Below are positions 6,765 to 15,658 of a DNA stretch of 64,000 bases, one piece after another. The position numbers and the translations under genes were made by a program. The notes under the pieces are model-generated. The model did no database searches. It saw only the letters and a list, made by a program, of their open reading frames with translations, and was not told the origin of the DNA. The stretch is from contig NZ_LMSH01000002.1 in NCBI RefSeq assembly GCF_001428365.1, forward strand, positions 306,795 to 370,794, read 5' to 3'. Every line of letters starts with the position of its first letter. Within the stretch, counting starts at the first letter, position 1. The DNA is from Arthrobacter sp. Soil763. Its GTDB lineage: Bacteria; Actinomycetota; Actinomycetes; Actinomycetales; Micrococcaceae.

Positions 6765-9328
6765 GGCCGTGCCTCCTGGTCGCTGCCTGCGCTGTTGCTG
6801 CCGGCGCTGACGCCGCCGGGGCGGTCGCTGCCCGGGCCGGGCCTGACCGCGTCCGGAAAGCGGGGCGGCGGGGTGGCAGCGACGTCTTCGGTGGCGTCGG
6901 CTTCACCGCCCCCGGTCGTCGGCCGCGGCCGCCGGGTGCCCTGGTTTTCGGCCGCAGCGGACGGGCGCGACGCCGTCGTTGTCGGTGCCGGCGCGGGCCC
7001 CTCCGCATCACCGATTTTCTCCACCCGGACGGCCGCGTTCTTGAAGACGGGCTGCTTGGAGACCGGGTCCCATTCGGTGAGCGTGAGTTCATTGGCGGCC
7101 GTCGGATGCTCACCCGGCGTACCGTCGGAATCCCAGTAGCCGTAGTGGAAGGGCGCGAACACGGTCCCGGCGCGGATGTCGCTGATGCGGGCGGGGACTT
7201 CGATCCTGCCGCGCCGCGACTCCACCCGGACCAGGTCGCCCTCCCCGATGCCCAGCCGCCCGGCGTCGTCCGCGCCCAGTTCCACCCAGGCGCGCGGTGC
7301 GGCCTGGGTGAGCTGCCGGGAGCGGCCCGTCTTGGTCCGGGTGTGGAAGTGGTAGGCCGTGCGGCCGGTGGTGTACCGCAGCGGGTACTCGCCGTCGGGT
7401 TCCTCGTGCGGCGGATGATAGTCCGCCGTCTTCAGGACGGCGCGGCCGGCCGGGACCGTGGCCCGGAAGGCCTCGGGGCCCACCGTCGCTCCGGTCAACA
7501 GATCGTGCCCGTAGCTCTCGCAGTAGTCCGGGTCGGTCGGAAAGATGCCGTCCGTGTACAGCCGGTCGCGTCCGTCGGGGTTCTCCTCGTTGCACGGCCA
7601 CGGGATGCCGCTGCCGCCCCGAAGCCGCTCGTAGCTGATGCCGGTGTAGTCGCAGGGCCGTCCGCGGGTGCACTCACGCCACGCGTTGAAGGCATCCTCG
7701 GGGCCCTCCCAGGCCAGCAGGGGCTCGCCCTGCCGGGTGGTGAAACCCATCCTGCGTGAGTAGTCGAGGAAGATGTCCAGGTCGCTGCGCGCTTCGCCGG
7801 GCGGCTCCACGGCCTTGTCCGAGAGGTGGACGGTCCGGTTGACGTTGGTGAAGGTGCCGGTCTTCTCGCCCCAGCCGGCTGCGGGCAGGACGACGTCGGC
7901 GGCCTGCGCGGTCTCGGTCAGGTACAGGTCCTGCACGACCACAAAGAGCTCGGGCTTGGCCAGGATCTCGCGGATCCTCGGCAGCTGGGGCATTGACACT
8001 GCAGGGTTGGTGGCGGAAATCCAGAGGAATTCGATGGAGCCCTGTTCGGCGTAGCGGAAGATCTGCATCGCGTGTGTCGGCGGGGCCCAGTGCGGGATGG
8101 TCAGCGGGTCGATGTCCCAGAGGTCGGCGAGTTCCTGGACGTGGCCGGGGTTTTCCCAGTTCCGGAAGCCGGGAAGATCGCCGTCCGCCCCGCATTCGCG
8201 GTTGTTTTGCGCGGTCGGCTGTCCGTTCATCTGCAGGATTCCGCACCCGGGCCGTCCGAGCAGGCCGCGGAGCAGGTGCAGGTTGTTGACCTGGCAGGAG
8301 GAAGCGGTGGCCTGCGCCGATTGGTAGAACCCCTGCAGCACGGTTGAGAGGACCCGGCCGGAGGTTCCGAAGATGCGGGCGGCTTTCCGGATATCCGCGG
8401 CGGGGACGTCGCAGATTGCTGCGGCGGCCTCCGCGTTCCAGGGCTCTACGGTGGCCTTGAGCTGTTCGAAGCCCACCGTGTGGGCCTGGATGTAGGCCTC
8501 GTCCACCCAGCCGTGGGCCAGGATCTCGTGGACGAGGGCGTTCATGAGCGCCAGGTTGGTGCCCGGACGGACGGCGAGGTGCACATCCGCGTGGCGGGCC
8601 ACTTCAGTGTCGCGCGGGTCGATGCAGACCACCTTGGGCCGGTCGGGGCCGGCGATGCGGTCCAGCACCCGCGACCACAGCACGGTCTGGGTCTCGGCCA
8701 TGTTGTGGCCGTAGAGGAAAATCGCGTCACAGCTGTCGATGTCCGTGTAGGACCCCGGCTGGCCGTCGGCGCCGAAAGTCTCCTTGAGCGCCGCCGCCGC
8801 GGTCGCGGTGCACAGGCGCGTATTGCCGTCCATGTGCGGCGTGCCGATGCCCGCTTTACCGATCACGGCCAGGGCGTAGTACTCCTCCAGGAAGAGCTGG
8901 CCGCTGGTGTAGAAGCCGTGGCTGAGCGGCCCGCGGTCCCTCAGCAGCTGCCGGCTCCGCTCGGTGATCCGGTTCATCGCAGTGTCCCAGTCGCATTCGA
9001 CCAGGCGGCCGTTTTCCCGGATCATCGGACGCTGCAGCCGGTCCTTGTGGGAAACGCCCTGCCAGCTGGCGAACAGTCCCTTCGGACCCAGCCGGCCGTG
9101 GTTCACCAGGTCCCCGGCCCGGCCCCGGATGCCGACCATCGCGCCGTCCTTGACCGCGATGTCGCACGCGCAGCCGTTGCTGCAGAGGACGCAGGCGGAC
9201 TGCACCCAGCGGTCGACGTCGTCCGCGGAGACGCCTTCGCCGAGGGCCTGGTCAACCCGGACCGGCCACAGCCCGTCCCTCGGGTACGGGGTTCTGGTGC
9301 CCCAGATCTGGGCGATGCGGTCGACCAT
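6761..9328 (-). CDS. Molybdopterin oxidoreductase (NasA/FdhF superfamily)
   Basis: An 855-residue cytoplasmic-type enzyme with no signal peptide. The N-terminal cluster motif has C46, C49, C53 and an extra C55. The position of the usual fourth ligand (GRLxPKG) is Gly81 rather than Cys. The predicted molybdenum ligand is C173 in NTRLCTATAA. The C-terminal dinucleotide-binding domain (about 670-790) is followed by a Pro/Ala-rich tail of roughly 60 residues. Nitrate-reductase or formate-dehydrogenase-like chemistry is possible; the substrate is not readable. ATG at 9328 has a perfect GGAGG six bases upstream. Confidence 0.85.
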   Translation of the reverse strand: MVDRIAQIWGTRTPYPRDGLWPVRVDQALGEGVSADDVDRWVQSACVLCSNGCACDIAVKDGAMVGIRGRAGDLVNHGRLGPKGLFASWQGVSHKDRLQRPMIRENGRLVECDWDTAMNRITERSRQLLRDRGPLSHGFYTSGQLFLEEYYALAVIGKAGIGTPHMDGNTRLCTATAAAALKETFGADGQPGSYTDIDSCDAIFLYGHNMAETQTVLWSRVLDRIAGPDRPKVVCIDPRDTEVARHADVHLAVRPGTNLALMNALVHEILAHGWVDEAYIQAHTVGFEQLKATVEPWNAEAAAAICDVPAADIRKAARIFGTSGRVLSTVLQGFYQSAQATASSCQVNNLHLLRGLLGRPGCGILQMNGQPTAQNNRECGADGDLPGFRNWENPGHVQELADLWDIDPLTIPHWAPPTHAMQIFRYAEQGSIEFLWISATNPAVSMPQLPRIREILAKPELFVVVQDLYLTETAQAADVVLPAAGWGEKTGTFTNVNRTVHLSDKAVEPPGEARSDLDIFLDYSRRMGFTTRQGEPLLAWEGPEDAFNAWRECTRGRPCDYTGISYERLRGGSGIPWPCNEENPDGRDRLYTDGIFPTDPDYCESYGHDLLTGATVGPEAFRATVPAGRAVLKTADYHPPHEEPDGEYPLRYTTGRTAYHFHTRTKTGRSRQLTQAAPRAWVELGADDAGRLGIGEGDLVRVESRRGRIEVPARISDIRAGTVFAPFHYGYWDSDGTPGEHPTAANELTLTEWDPVSKQPVFKNAAVRVEKIGDAEGPAPAPTTTASRPSAAAENQGTRRPRPTTGGGEADATEDVAATPPPRFPDAVRPGPGSDRPGGVSAGSNSAGSDQEARP

Positions 9329-9466
9329 GGTTGTCCTCCTCTTTCCTTCCGCGGGCGGGGCCGCGGAAAACAAACAGTTGCCCGGGTCAAGCTTTATCAG
9401 CATCCGGACGGTGCGTACAGGGGTCGCAGGGCGGCGTCCGCGCTGGCTCGGCGGAGCGTCCCTGCC

Positions 9467-10036
9467 TCACGTCCGGGACTTGGCCTGTGCCTTCAGCAGC
9501 TGTTCAATCGCAGGGAGTTCCAGAACCCGCTGGCGGTACTCGCGGCAAAGGATCTCCTGGGCTGCGGCCGAAGCTTCGGCATTTTCGGAGGCGGTGGCCT
9601 CGTCGGCATAGACGACCCGGATGTTGTGGGCGAAGGCGTCCGCCGCGGTCTGGACGATGCAGTTGTGCGTGGAGATGCCGGCGAGCACGAGCGTCTCGAC
9701 GTCCCAGTTCCGCAGCCGCCAAGCCAGGTCCGTGCCGAGGAAGGCACTGTCCCGGGTTTTGACCAGTTGCGGCAGTGACTCCGTCGTCAGGCCGGGAACA
9801 AACTCCGCCTGCTGTGTCCCGCGGAAGATGAAGCCCTGGTCGTCATCCAGCATGTTCAGGGTCCAGGTGGATTTATCCTTCTCGTGTTCGGTCTTGACCA
9901 GCAGGACGTTCGCCCCGGAGTCCCTGGCCGCCGCGATCAGGCGGTTGCAGGCGGCGGCAACCGCCTCTCTCTGGCTTTGGAGCGCCGGGTCCTCGAAGAA
10001 CGCGTTCTGCATGTCAATGATCAGAACGGCGATCAT
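9467..10036 (-). CDS. Isochorismatase-like cysteine hydrolase
   Basis: A 189-residue member of the isochorismatase/nicotinamidase superfamily. The triad is visible as D8 (LIIDMQNAF), K93 (LVKTRDSAF) and C126 (ISTHNCIVQTAADAF). Substrates in this family include isochorismate, nicotinamide and ureides; none can be chosen here. ATG at 10036 lies inside the end of the upstream membrane-protein gene (overlap 10014-10036), so the two are likely cotranscribed from the promoter near 10454-10476. Confidence 0.8.
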   Translation of the reverse strand: MIAVLIIDMQNAFFEDPALQSQREAVAAACNRLIAAARDSGANVLLVKTEHEKDKSTWTLNMLDDDQGFIFRGTQQAEFVPGLTTESLPQLVKTRDSAFLGTDLAWRLRNWDVETLVLAGISTHNCIVQTAADAFAHNIRVVYADEATASENAEASAAAQEILCREYRQRVLELPAIEQLLKAQAKSRT

Positions 10037-10382
10037 CCGGGCCCTTTCCGCTGGAGTCCTGGTCCGCACGGCGGAGGTTCCTCGACGACGGGCCGCCCCT
10101 GGCGCGCCGCCAGGTCAGGGCTGCCGCTGCCAGGGCAAGGATCACGACGGCGGCGATGTAGTACGGCGCGTAGTCAACGCGGGTTTCCTTCGCTGCGGGA
10201 GTTTCGCCGGTTCCGGGGTCCACCGGGCCGGGGGTGGACGGCGAACCGGTCGGGTTGGGGGCTGTGGTACTGGAATTCAGGTACGTCGGGGAAGGGTCGC
10301 CCGCCGTGGCGGCCCCGACCGGCAGGACGAGGGCTGCGCAGAGGGCCAGCGCTGTGAGCACGGAACTTCGAAAGCGTCGCAT
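10014..10382 (-). CDS. Small secreted or bitopic membrane protein of unknown function
   Basis: A 122-residue protein with an N-terminal signal sequence (about 1-29, ending AATAG), a Pro/Thr/Ser-rich linker (about 30-65), one transmembrane helix (about 72-92) and a basic then acidic cytoplasmic tail. I do not recognise the family. ATG at 10382 has AAGGAG six bases upstream. The gene carries copy 2 of the AGTAAGC element and overlaps the downstream cysteine hydrolase gene by 23 bases. Confidence 0.7.
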   Translation of the reverse strand: MRRFRSSVLTALALCAALVLPVGAATAGDPSPTYLNSSTTAPNPTGSPSTPGPVDPGTGETPAAKETRVDYAPYYIAAVVILALAAAALTWRRARGGPSSRNLRRADQDSSGKGPDDRRSDH

Positions 10383-10453
10383 CGATTTCTCCTTGGCAAG
10401 CAACTGGAGGCTACGGGCTCGGGACGCCCGGGGAGGGCTTCGTCGGGCCTTTT

Positions 10454-10476
10454 GAATAATCGTCAGCGTGCTTACT
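10454..10476 (-). promoter_or_regulatory. AGTAAGC composite promoter element, copy 2
   Basis: Minus-strand AGTAAGCACGCT (10465-10476), five bases, then TTATTC (10454-10459), 71 bases before the start at 10382. A small hairpin (ATATCT/AGATAT, 10477-10494) abuts its upstream side. Confidence 0.5.
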
Positions 10477-10625
10477 ATATCTTCGAAGAGATATCCCGGC
10501 CAGAGTGGAGCGTCGCGGGCCGGTATGCGGAAGCCATGCGCTGGTGTCTCGCCGAGGGTAGGCCCAAGCGGGCGGACGCCCGCGGACCTGCGGCGCCGGG
10601 GTCCTGCCCGCCGTCGGGACGCTGC

Positions 10626-10850
10626 TTACACAGGATTGTTGGTATCGCCCCGGGAATCCGGATCCTGGTCCTTGCCGTAGTCGGCCGCCGATGCCAGTCC
10701 GCCTACCTGTTGTCCGGCGTTGGTCTGCCCGGGCGTGAAACTGCCCTGCCGGGCTGCGTCCGGTTCCGGGTCAGCGGCGGAGGAGACGTCGTCCCGCAGG
10801 TGCTCGTCGGCAGGAACGTCGCTTGGCTGTGGTGCTTCCTGATCGCTCAT
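10626..10850 (-). CDS. Small hydrophilic, probably disordered protein
   Basis: A 74-residue acidic protein rich in Asp, Gln, Pro and Gly with no hydrophobic core, signal or membrane segment. It is probably intrinsically disordered, and its function is unknown. ATG at 10850 is preceded by six G/C bases and TTGTCT, a weak leaderless-type -10, with no Shine-Dalgarno sequence. It is divergent from topA. GC-rich palindromes in 10560-10600 may end its transcript. Confidence 0.55.
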   Translation of the reverse strand: MSDQEAPQPSDVPADEHLRDDVSSAADPEPDAARQGSFTPGQTNAGQQVGGLASAADYGKDQDPDSRGDTNNPV

Positions 10851-11075
10851 GCCCCCAGACAACCACCCTGGCCCCCGCGCCGCAACGGTTTCGGCTCCGC
10901 TGTCCCCACGGCCCGCCGGAACCAGCCGAGGCGTTGCCGTTCCTCGCCCGCGGCCTTCGGAGCGGCCGCCGTAAAGGGGCGGGCACGGGTCCGGATGCGC
11001 AGGAATCGGCAAAATATGGTGAACTAGGCGGGTATGGGCGCATCTGCCCGAGCCACCATTTTCTGTAGGAGCACC

Positions 11076-13814
11076 GTGCCAAGCAAGGCCCCCACCGGCA
11101 AGAAACTCGTGATCGTCGAGTCTCCGGCCAAGAGCAAGACCATCGCCAAGTACCTGGGCGAGGGCTTCATCGTTGAGGCCTCCATCGGTCACATCCGCGA
11201 CCTTCCGCAGCCCTCGGAGCTCCCTGCGGAACTGAAGAAAACGCCGCTGGGCAAGTTCGCCGTCGACGTCGAGCACGACTTCAAGCCCTACTACGTGGTG
11301 TCCCCGGACAAGAAGAAAAAGGTCGCCGAACTCAAGGCCCAGCTCAAGGGCGCCGACGCGCTCTACCTCGCAACCGATGGGGACCGCGAGGGCGAAGCCA
11401 TCGCGTGGCACCTGCTGGAGGTCCTCAAGCCCAAGGTTCCGGTGTACCGGATGACCTTCGGCGAAATCACCAAGGAAGCCATCCACCGCGCCATGGACAA
11501 CCTGCGCGACGTGGACCAGGACCTGGTGGACGCCCAGGAAACCCGGCGCGTGCTGGACCGGCTCTACGGCTACGAAATCTCCCCGGTGCTCTGGCGCAAG
11601 GTGGCGCGCGGCCTCTCCGCCGGCCGGGTGCAGTCCGTCGTGACCCGCATGGTGGTGGACCGGGAACGCGAACGCATGGCCTTCAAGGCCGCCTCCTACT
11701 GGGACCTGACCGGGCAGTTCGGCGCGGAATCCGGTTCCTTCAAGGCGAAGCTGGCGTCCGTCGACGGCTCCAAGGTCGCCAGCGGCCGGGACTTCAACGA
11801 CGACGGCGAACTCACCTCCCGCGGCGTGGTGCACCTGGATGAAGAACTCGCCGGGGCCCTTGCCGCCGGCCTGCAGGACGCGGAGTTCCGCGTCCGCTCC
11901 GTCGACACCAAGCCGTACACCCGCCGTCCCGCGGCGCCGTTCACCACCTCCACGCTGCAGCAGGAGGCCGGCCGCAAACTGCGCTTCTCCTCCAAGAGCA
12001 CCATGCAGGTGGCCCAGCGGCTCTACGAAAACGGCTACATCACCTATATGCGTACGGACTCGAATGCGTTGAGCAACGAGGCCATCACGGCCGCGCGGCG
12101 CCAGGCCTCCGAGCTCTACGGGCCCGAGTACGTTCCGGCGTCGCCGCGCGTCTACAGCGGCAAGGCAGCCAACGCGCAGGAGGCCCACGAAGCCATCCGT
12201 CCCGCCGGCGACTCCTTCCGCACCCCGGCTCAGGTCGCCAAGCAGCTCTCCGGTGACGAGTTCCGCCTCTACGAGCTGATCTGGAAGCGCACCGTCGCCT
12301 CCCAGATGGCCGACGCCAAGGGCTCCACCGCCACCATCCGCCTCGGCGCGGTCACCGTCGGCGGCGCCGCCGCCGGCCGGGACGCCGAGTTCTCCGCCTC
12401 CGGCACCGTCATCACTTTCCCCGGCTTCCTCGCAGCCTACGAGGAGGGCAAGGACGAGAGCCGCGGCGACGAGGAGTCCGAGGAAGCACGCCGGCTGCCC
12501 AACGTGGCCAAGGACGACGCGCTGACCGCCTCCGAGATCGTCGCCGTCGGGCACGAAACCTCCCCGCCGCCGCGCTACACCGAAGCGTCGCTGACCGCGG
12601 AACTGGAAAAGCGCGGCATCGGCCGTCCGTCCACCTACGCCTCCACGATCTCCACCATCCAGGACCGCGGCTACGTCCGGAAGCAGGGTTCCGCGCTGGT
12701 TCCAAGCTGGATCGCCTTCTCCGTGATCCGCCTGCTCGAACAGCACTTCCACGACTACGTGGACTACGACTTCACGGCCGACATGGAAGCGGATCTGGAC
12801 AAGATCGCCAACGGCCAGGAAGCCGGGCCCGCCTGGCTGAAGCACTTCTACTTCGGTGCCGACTCCGAGCCCGGCCTGCTGAGCATCGTCAACAACCTCG
12901 GCGAGATCGACGCCCGCGAAATCAACTCCATCCCGATCACCGACGGCATCACCCTGCGGGTGGGCAAGTTCGGCCCCTACCTGGAAAGCTCGGTCCCCAC
13001 GGTGGATCCGAAGACCGGCGAAGTGGTCGAGTCGGCGCGCGCGAATGTGCCCGAGGACCTCGCCCCGGACGAGCTCACCGCCGCCAAGGCGCTCGAGCTG
13101 ATGGAGACCGCCGCCCCGGAGGAACGCGTGCTCGGCACCGACCCGCACACCGGGCACACGGTCGTGGCGAAGAACGGCCGCTACGGCGCGTACGTCACCG
13201 AGATCATCCCGGAAATGACCGAGGAGCAGCTGGCCAGCCTGCCGGTCGAGTACTACAAGAACGGCAAGCCCAAGCCGCCGAAGAAACCGGTCAAGGCCAA
13301 GCCGCGCACCGGGTCGCTGTTCGCTTCGATGAGCGTGGACACCATCACCCTGGACGAGGCGCTGCAGCTGATGAGCCTGCCCCGGGTGCTGGGCCAGGAT
13401 GCCGAGGGCAACCCGATCACGGTGCAGAACGGCCGCTTCGGCCCGTACCTGAAGAAGGGCACGGATTCGCGCTCGATCGGCTCGGAGGAGGAAATCTTCA
13501 CGATCACGCTCGAACAGGCGCTGGAGATCTACTCCCAGCCCAAGCAGCGTGGCGCCCGCGCCGCTGTGCCGCCGCTGGCGGAGTTCGGCCCGGACCCGGT
13601 CTCGGAGAAAAACATCGTGGTCAAGGAAGGCCGGTTCGGCCCCTACATCACCGACGGAATCACCAACATCACCGTTCCGCGCAGCACCGCGATCGAGGAG
13701 CTGACCCGGGAACAGGCGGTGGAACTGCTCGCCGAGAAACGTGCCAAGGGGCCGGTCAAGCGCAAGGCCCCTGCCCGTAAGGCACCGGCCCGCAAGGCCG
13801 CGGCCAAGAAGTAG
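11076..13814 (+). CDS. topA: DNA topoisomerase I
   Basis: A 912-residue type IA topoisomerase that relaxes negative supercoils. The Toprim domain opens the protein (KLVIVESPAKSKTI, acidic motif TDGDREGEAIAW). The predicted catalytic Tyr is residue 324 in YITYMRTDSN. Beyond about residue 590 come several C-terminal repeats (GxFGPYL-type), and a Lys/Ala-rich tail ends the protein, as in other actinobacterial TopA. GTG at 11076 has AGGAG four bases upstream. The very long minus-strand open frame over this gene is a codon-bias shadow. Confidence 0.97.
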   Translation: MPSKAPTGKKLVIVESPAKSKTIAKYLGEGFIVEASIGHIRDLPQPSELPAELKKTPLGKFAVDVEHDFKPYYVVSPDKKKKVAELKAQLKGADALYLATDGDREGEAIAWHLLEVLKPKVPVYRMTFGEITKEAIHRAMDNLRDVDQDLVDAQETRRVLDRLYGYEISPVLWRKVARGLSAGRVQSVVTRMVVDRERERMAFKAASYWDLTGQFGAESGSFKAKLASVDGSKVASGRDFNDDGELTSRGVVHLDEELAGALAAGLQDAEFRVRSVDTKPYTRRPAAPFTTSTLQQEAGRKLRFSSKSTMQVAQRLYENGYITYMRTDSNALSNEAITAARRQASELYGPEYVPASPRVYSGKAANAQEAHEAIRPAGDSFRTPAQVAKQLSGDEFRLYELIWKRTVASQMADAKGSTATIRLGAVTVGGAAAGRDAEFSASGTVITFPGFLAAYEEGKDESRGDEESEEARRLPNVAKDDALTASEIVAVGHETSPPPRYTEASLTAELEKRGIGRPSTYASTISTIQDRGYVRKQGSALVPSWIAFSVIRLLEQHFHDYVDYDFTADMEADLDKIANGQEAGPAWLKHFYFGADSEPGLLSIVNNLGEIDAREINSIPITDGITLRVGKFGPYLESSVPTVDPKTGEVVESARANVPEDLAPDELTAAKALELMETAAPEERVLGTDPHTGHTVVAKNGRYGAYVTEIIPEMTEEQLASLPVEYYKNGKPKPPKKPVKAKPRTGSLFASMSVDTITLDEALQLMSLPRVLGQDAEGNPITVQNGRFGPYLKKGTDSRSIGSEEEIFTITLEQALEIYSQPKQRGARAAVPPLAEFGPDPVSEKNIVVKEGRFGPYITDGITNITVPRSTAIEELTREQAVELLAEKRAKGPVKRKAPARKAPARKAAAKK

Positions 13815-13875
13815 GCGGTCGGTCCGGCGGCGGTGAGGAATTGCGGAGCGGGGCGCAACGTGATCGAGTGGGACC

Positions 13876-14325
13876 ATGACTGAACAGCCAGCACCCATGG
13901 ATCTCCAGCCGCTCAACGACCTCGAAGAGAAGCTCGCCAAGGGGGAGCAGCCGGACGCGAACCCGGTGGACGTCATCCTGTCCTTCCTCAACAACGAGGT
14001 CTACATCGTCAGCTCCGACACGATCGACGGGCCCGACTCCCAGGTCGAACCGCTCGTGCTGGCCAACGCCGCCGGCAAGCCGGTGCTGGCCGTGTTCTCC
14101 CACCCGAGCCGGGTCACGGAGCAGTACCTCGACGCCGCCCCGAACGTCCTGGGCACCCAGGGCGCGGCCATCATCAGCAACCTCGGTGATGAACTTGGCA
14201 TGGTGATCAACCCGGGCGCGGTCTACGGGTTCGAAATCGACCCCGAGGGCGTGGCGAACATCCGCCGCGACTTCAAGCCCTCCGACGAGGACCCCGCCGC
14301 GGGCGCGGACGGCCAGCAGGCCTGA
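13876..14325 (+). CDS. SseB-family N-terminal domain protein
   Basis: A 149-residue soluble protein whose core (about 15-125) matches the SseB N-terminal domain pattern, with alternating strands such as EVYIVSSD, PVLAVFSHP and GMVINPG. The C-terminal tail is acidic and disordered. Molecular function is unknown for most members. It starts 61 bases after topA, with GGGACC and TCGAGT just before the ATG, which is a poor match to the leaderless pattern used nearby. Confidence 0.65.
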   Translation: MTEQPAPMDLQPLNDLEEKLAKGEQPDANPVDVILSFLNNEVYIVSSDTIDGPDSQVEPLVLANAAGKPVLAVFSHPSRVTEQYLDAAPNVLGTQGAAIISNLGDELGMVINPGAVYGFEIDPEGVANIRRDFKPSDEDPAAGADGQQA

Positions 14326-14388
14326 GCCGGCGGACACGGCCCGGGTGCCCGGTTAGGGCACTGCGGGCCGGAGGAGAATAATGGCACC

Positions 14389-15408
14389 ATGCGGCTAGGC
14401 GTCCTCGATATCGGGTCCAACACTGTCCACCTGCTTCTGGTGGACGCCCACCCCGGCGCGCGCCCGGTCCCGTTCGCCTCGCACAAGCGGCCGCTGTCGC
14501 TCGTGCAGTTCCTTGACGCCGACGGGAACATCAACGACGCCGGCCAGCACGAGCTGATCGAGTTCGTGCTGGAGGCCTGGGAATTCGCCGCCCGGCACAA
14601 GGCCGAGGACCTATTGGCGTTTTGCACCTCCGCAATCCGCGAGGCCACCAACGGGCCCGCCGTCCTGGCGCGCGTCGAGCACGAGACCACCGTGACGCTG
14701 CGGGAACTGACCGGCAGCGAAGAGGCCTCGATGACGTTCTTCGCCGTGCGCCGCTGGTACGGCTGGGGCGCCGGACCGATCCTGGACCTGGATATCGGCG
14801 GCGGATCCTTTGAGATGGCCTATGGCGGGGATGAACTGCCCGAACTCGCGATGTCCGTCCCGCTGGGGGCCAGCCGCCTCACCCGGGACTGGCTGCAGGA
14901 CGATCCGCCGTCGGCCAAGAGCGTGAAGGAACTGCGCCGCTATATCCGCGCCACGCTCAAGCCCGCGGTCCGCAACTTCGACAAGCTGGGCCGGGCGAAC
15001 CTGGTGGCCGGTACTTCCAAGACCTTCCGCTCGCTGGCCCGCATCGCCGGGGCGGCGCCGAGTGGCGCGGGCCCGTACGTCAGGCGCGAGCTGTTCGCGG
15101 CGGACCTGGGCCTCTGGGCGCAGCGGATCTCCGCCATGGAAGTAGAGGACAGGCTGCACCTGCCCGGCGTCTCCGAAGCGCGGGCCCCGCAGCTGCTCGC
15201 CGGGGCGCTGGTGGCGGAGGCGGCGCTGGAACTCTTCGAATTCCCCAGCCTTGAGATCTGCCCGTGGGCGCTGCGGGAGGGGCTGATCCTGCGCCGGCTC
15301 GACCAGCTGGTCTTCGAAGGTCCCCTGCAGCCGGCCCCGCACGTCAGCCTCGCGGCTGGGCCCCAGTCACCCGAACTCCAGGAAACTACGGCGTCCGACG
15401 CCGGCTGA
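14389..15408 (+). CDS. Ppx/GppA family phosphatase (exopolyphosphatase-like)
   Basis: A 339-residue member of the ASKHA-fold Ppx/GppA family. The phosphate-1 loop is GVLDIGSNTVHLL near the N-terminus and the second glycine-rich motif is LDIGGGSFEMA (about 140-150). It is expected to hydrolyse polyphosphate or pppGpp. The length fits short actinobacterial Ppx1-like proteins rather than the roughly 500-residue E. coli Ppx. AATAAT lies six bases before the ATG at 14389, whereas GGAGG is about 14 bases away, so leaderless initiation is likely. Confidence 0.85.
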   Translation: MRLGVLDIGSNTVHLLLVDAHPGARPVPFASHKRPLSLVQFLDADGNINDAGQHELIEFVLEAWEFAARHKAEDLLAFCTSAIREATNGPAVLARVEHETTVTLRELTGSEEASMTFFAVRRWYGWGAGPILDLDIGGGSFEMAYGGDELPELAMSVPLGASRLTRDWLQDDPPSAKSVKELRRYIRATLKPAVRNFDKLGRANLVAGTSKTFRSLARIAGAAPSGAGPYVRRELFAADLGLWAQRISAMEVEDRLHLPGVSEARAPQLLAGALVAEAALELFEFPSLEICPWALREGLILRRLDQLVFEGPLQPAPHVSLAAGPQSPELQETTASDAG

Positions 15409-15658
15409 CGCTGGCCAGTGTGGTCGGGCGCCCTCCCCGCGAAGGCTGGCGGCTTAAAGCGAAGCACCGGCGGCCCGGAGCGGGAAAATGGGGGAAACCC
15501 GCTGCGTACCACCGGTGCCGGGCAGACATCCGCATGACTGCCTATCATCACTCGCACCCTCAATGAGGTAGTACCTACGCTAATCCCCGACTTTGGGAGG
15601 AAGCTGCGCTGAGGATGTGAGCTGGCTGTGAATCGGGGCTCCCTGCAATGATGGGCAC

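Noticed and set aside
10468..10680. 70-codon plus-strand frame between the small membrane protein and topA
   Set aside because: Overlaps a real minus-strand gene, has no ribosome binding site, and its Arg/Pro/Gly-rich translation looks random.
13861..13875. Leaderless -10 before the SseB-like gene
   Set aside because: TCGAGT lacks the near-invariant A at position two; I could not call it.
10851..13994. Minus-strand open frame of more than 1,000 codons opposite topA
   Set aside because: High-GC third-position bias leaves the complementary frame open. The translation is compositionally monotonous, and topA motifs are intact on the plus strand. Only the extreme end (10626-10850) is a separate real gene.
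15409..15658. Extra small gene between the Ppx-like gene and proC
   Set aside because: A 100-codon frame overlaps the end of the upstream gene, has Arg/Pro-rich random composition and no ribosome binding site; the region more likely holds the proC promoter.
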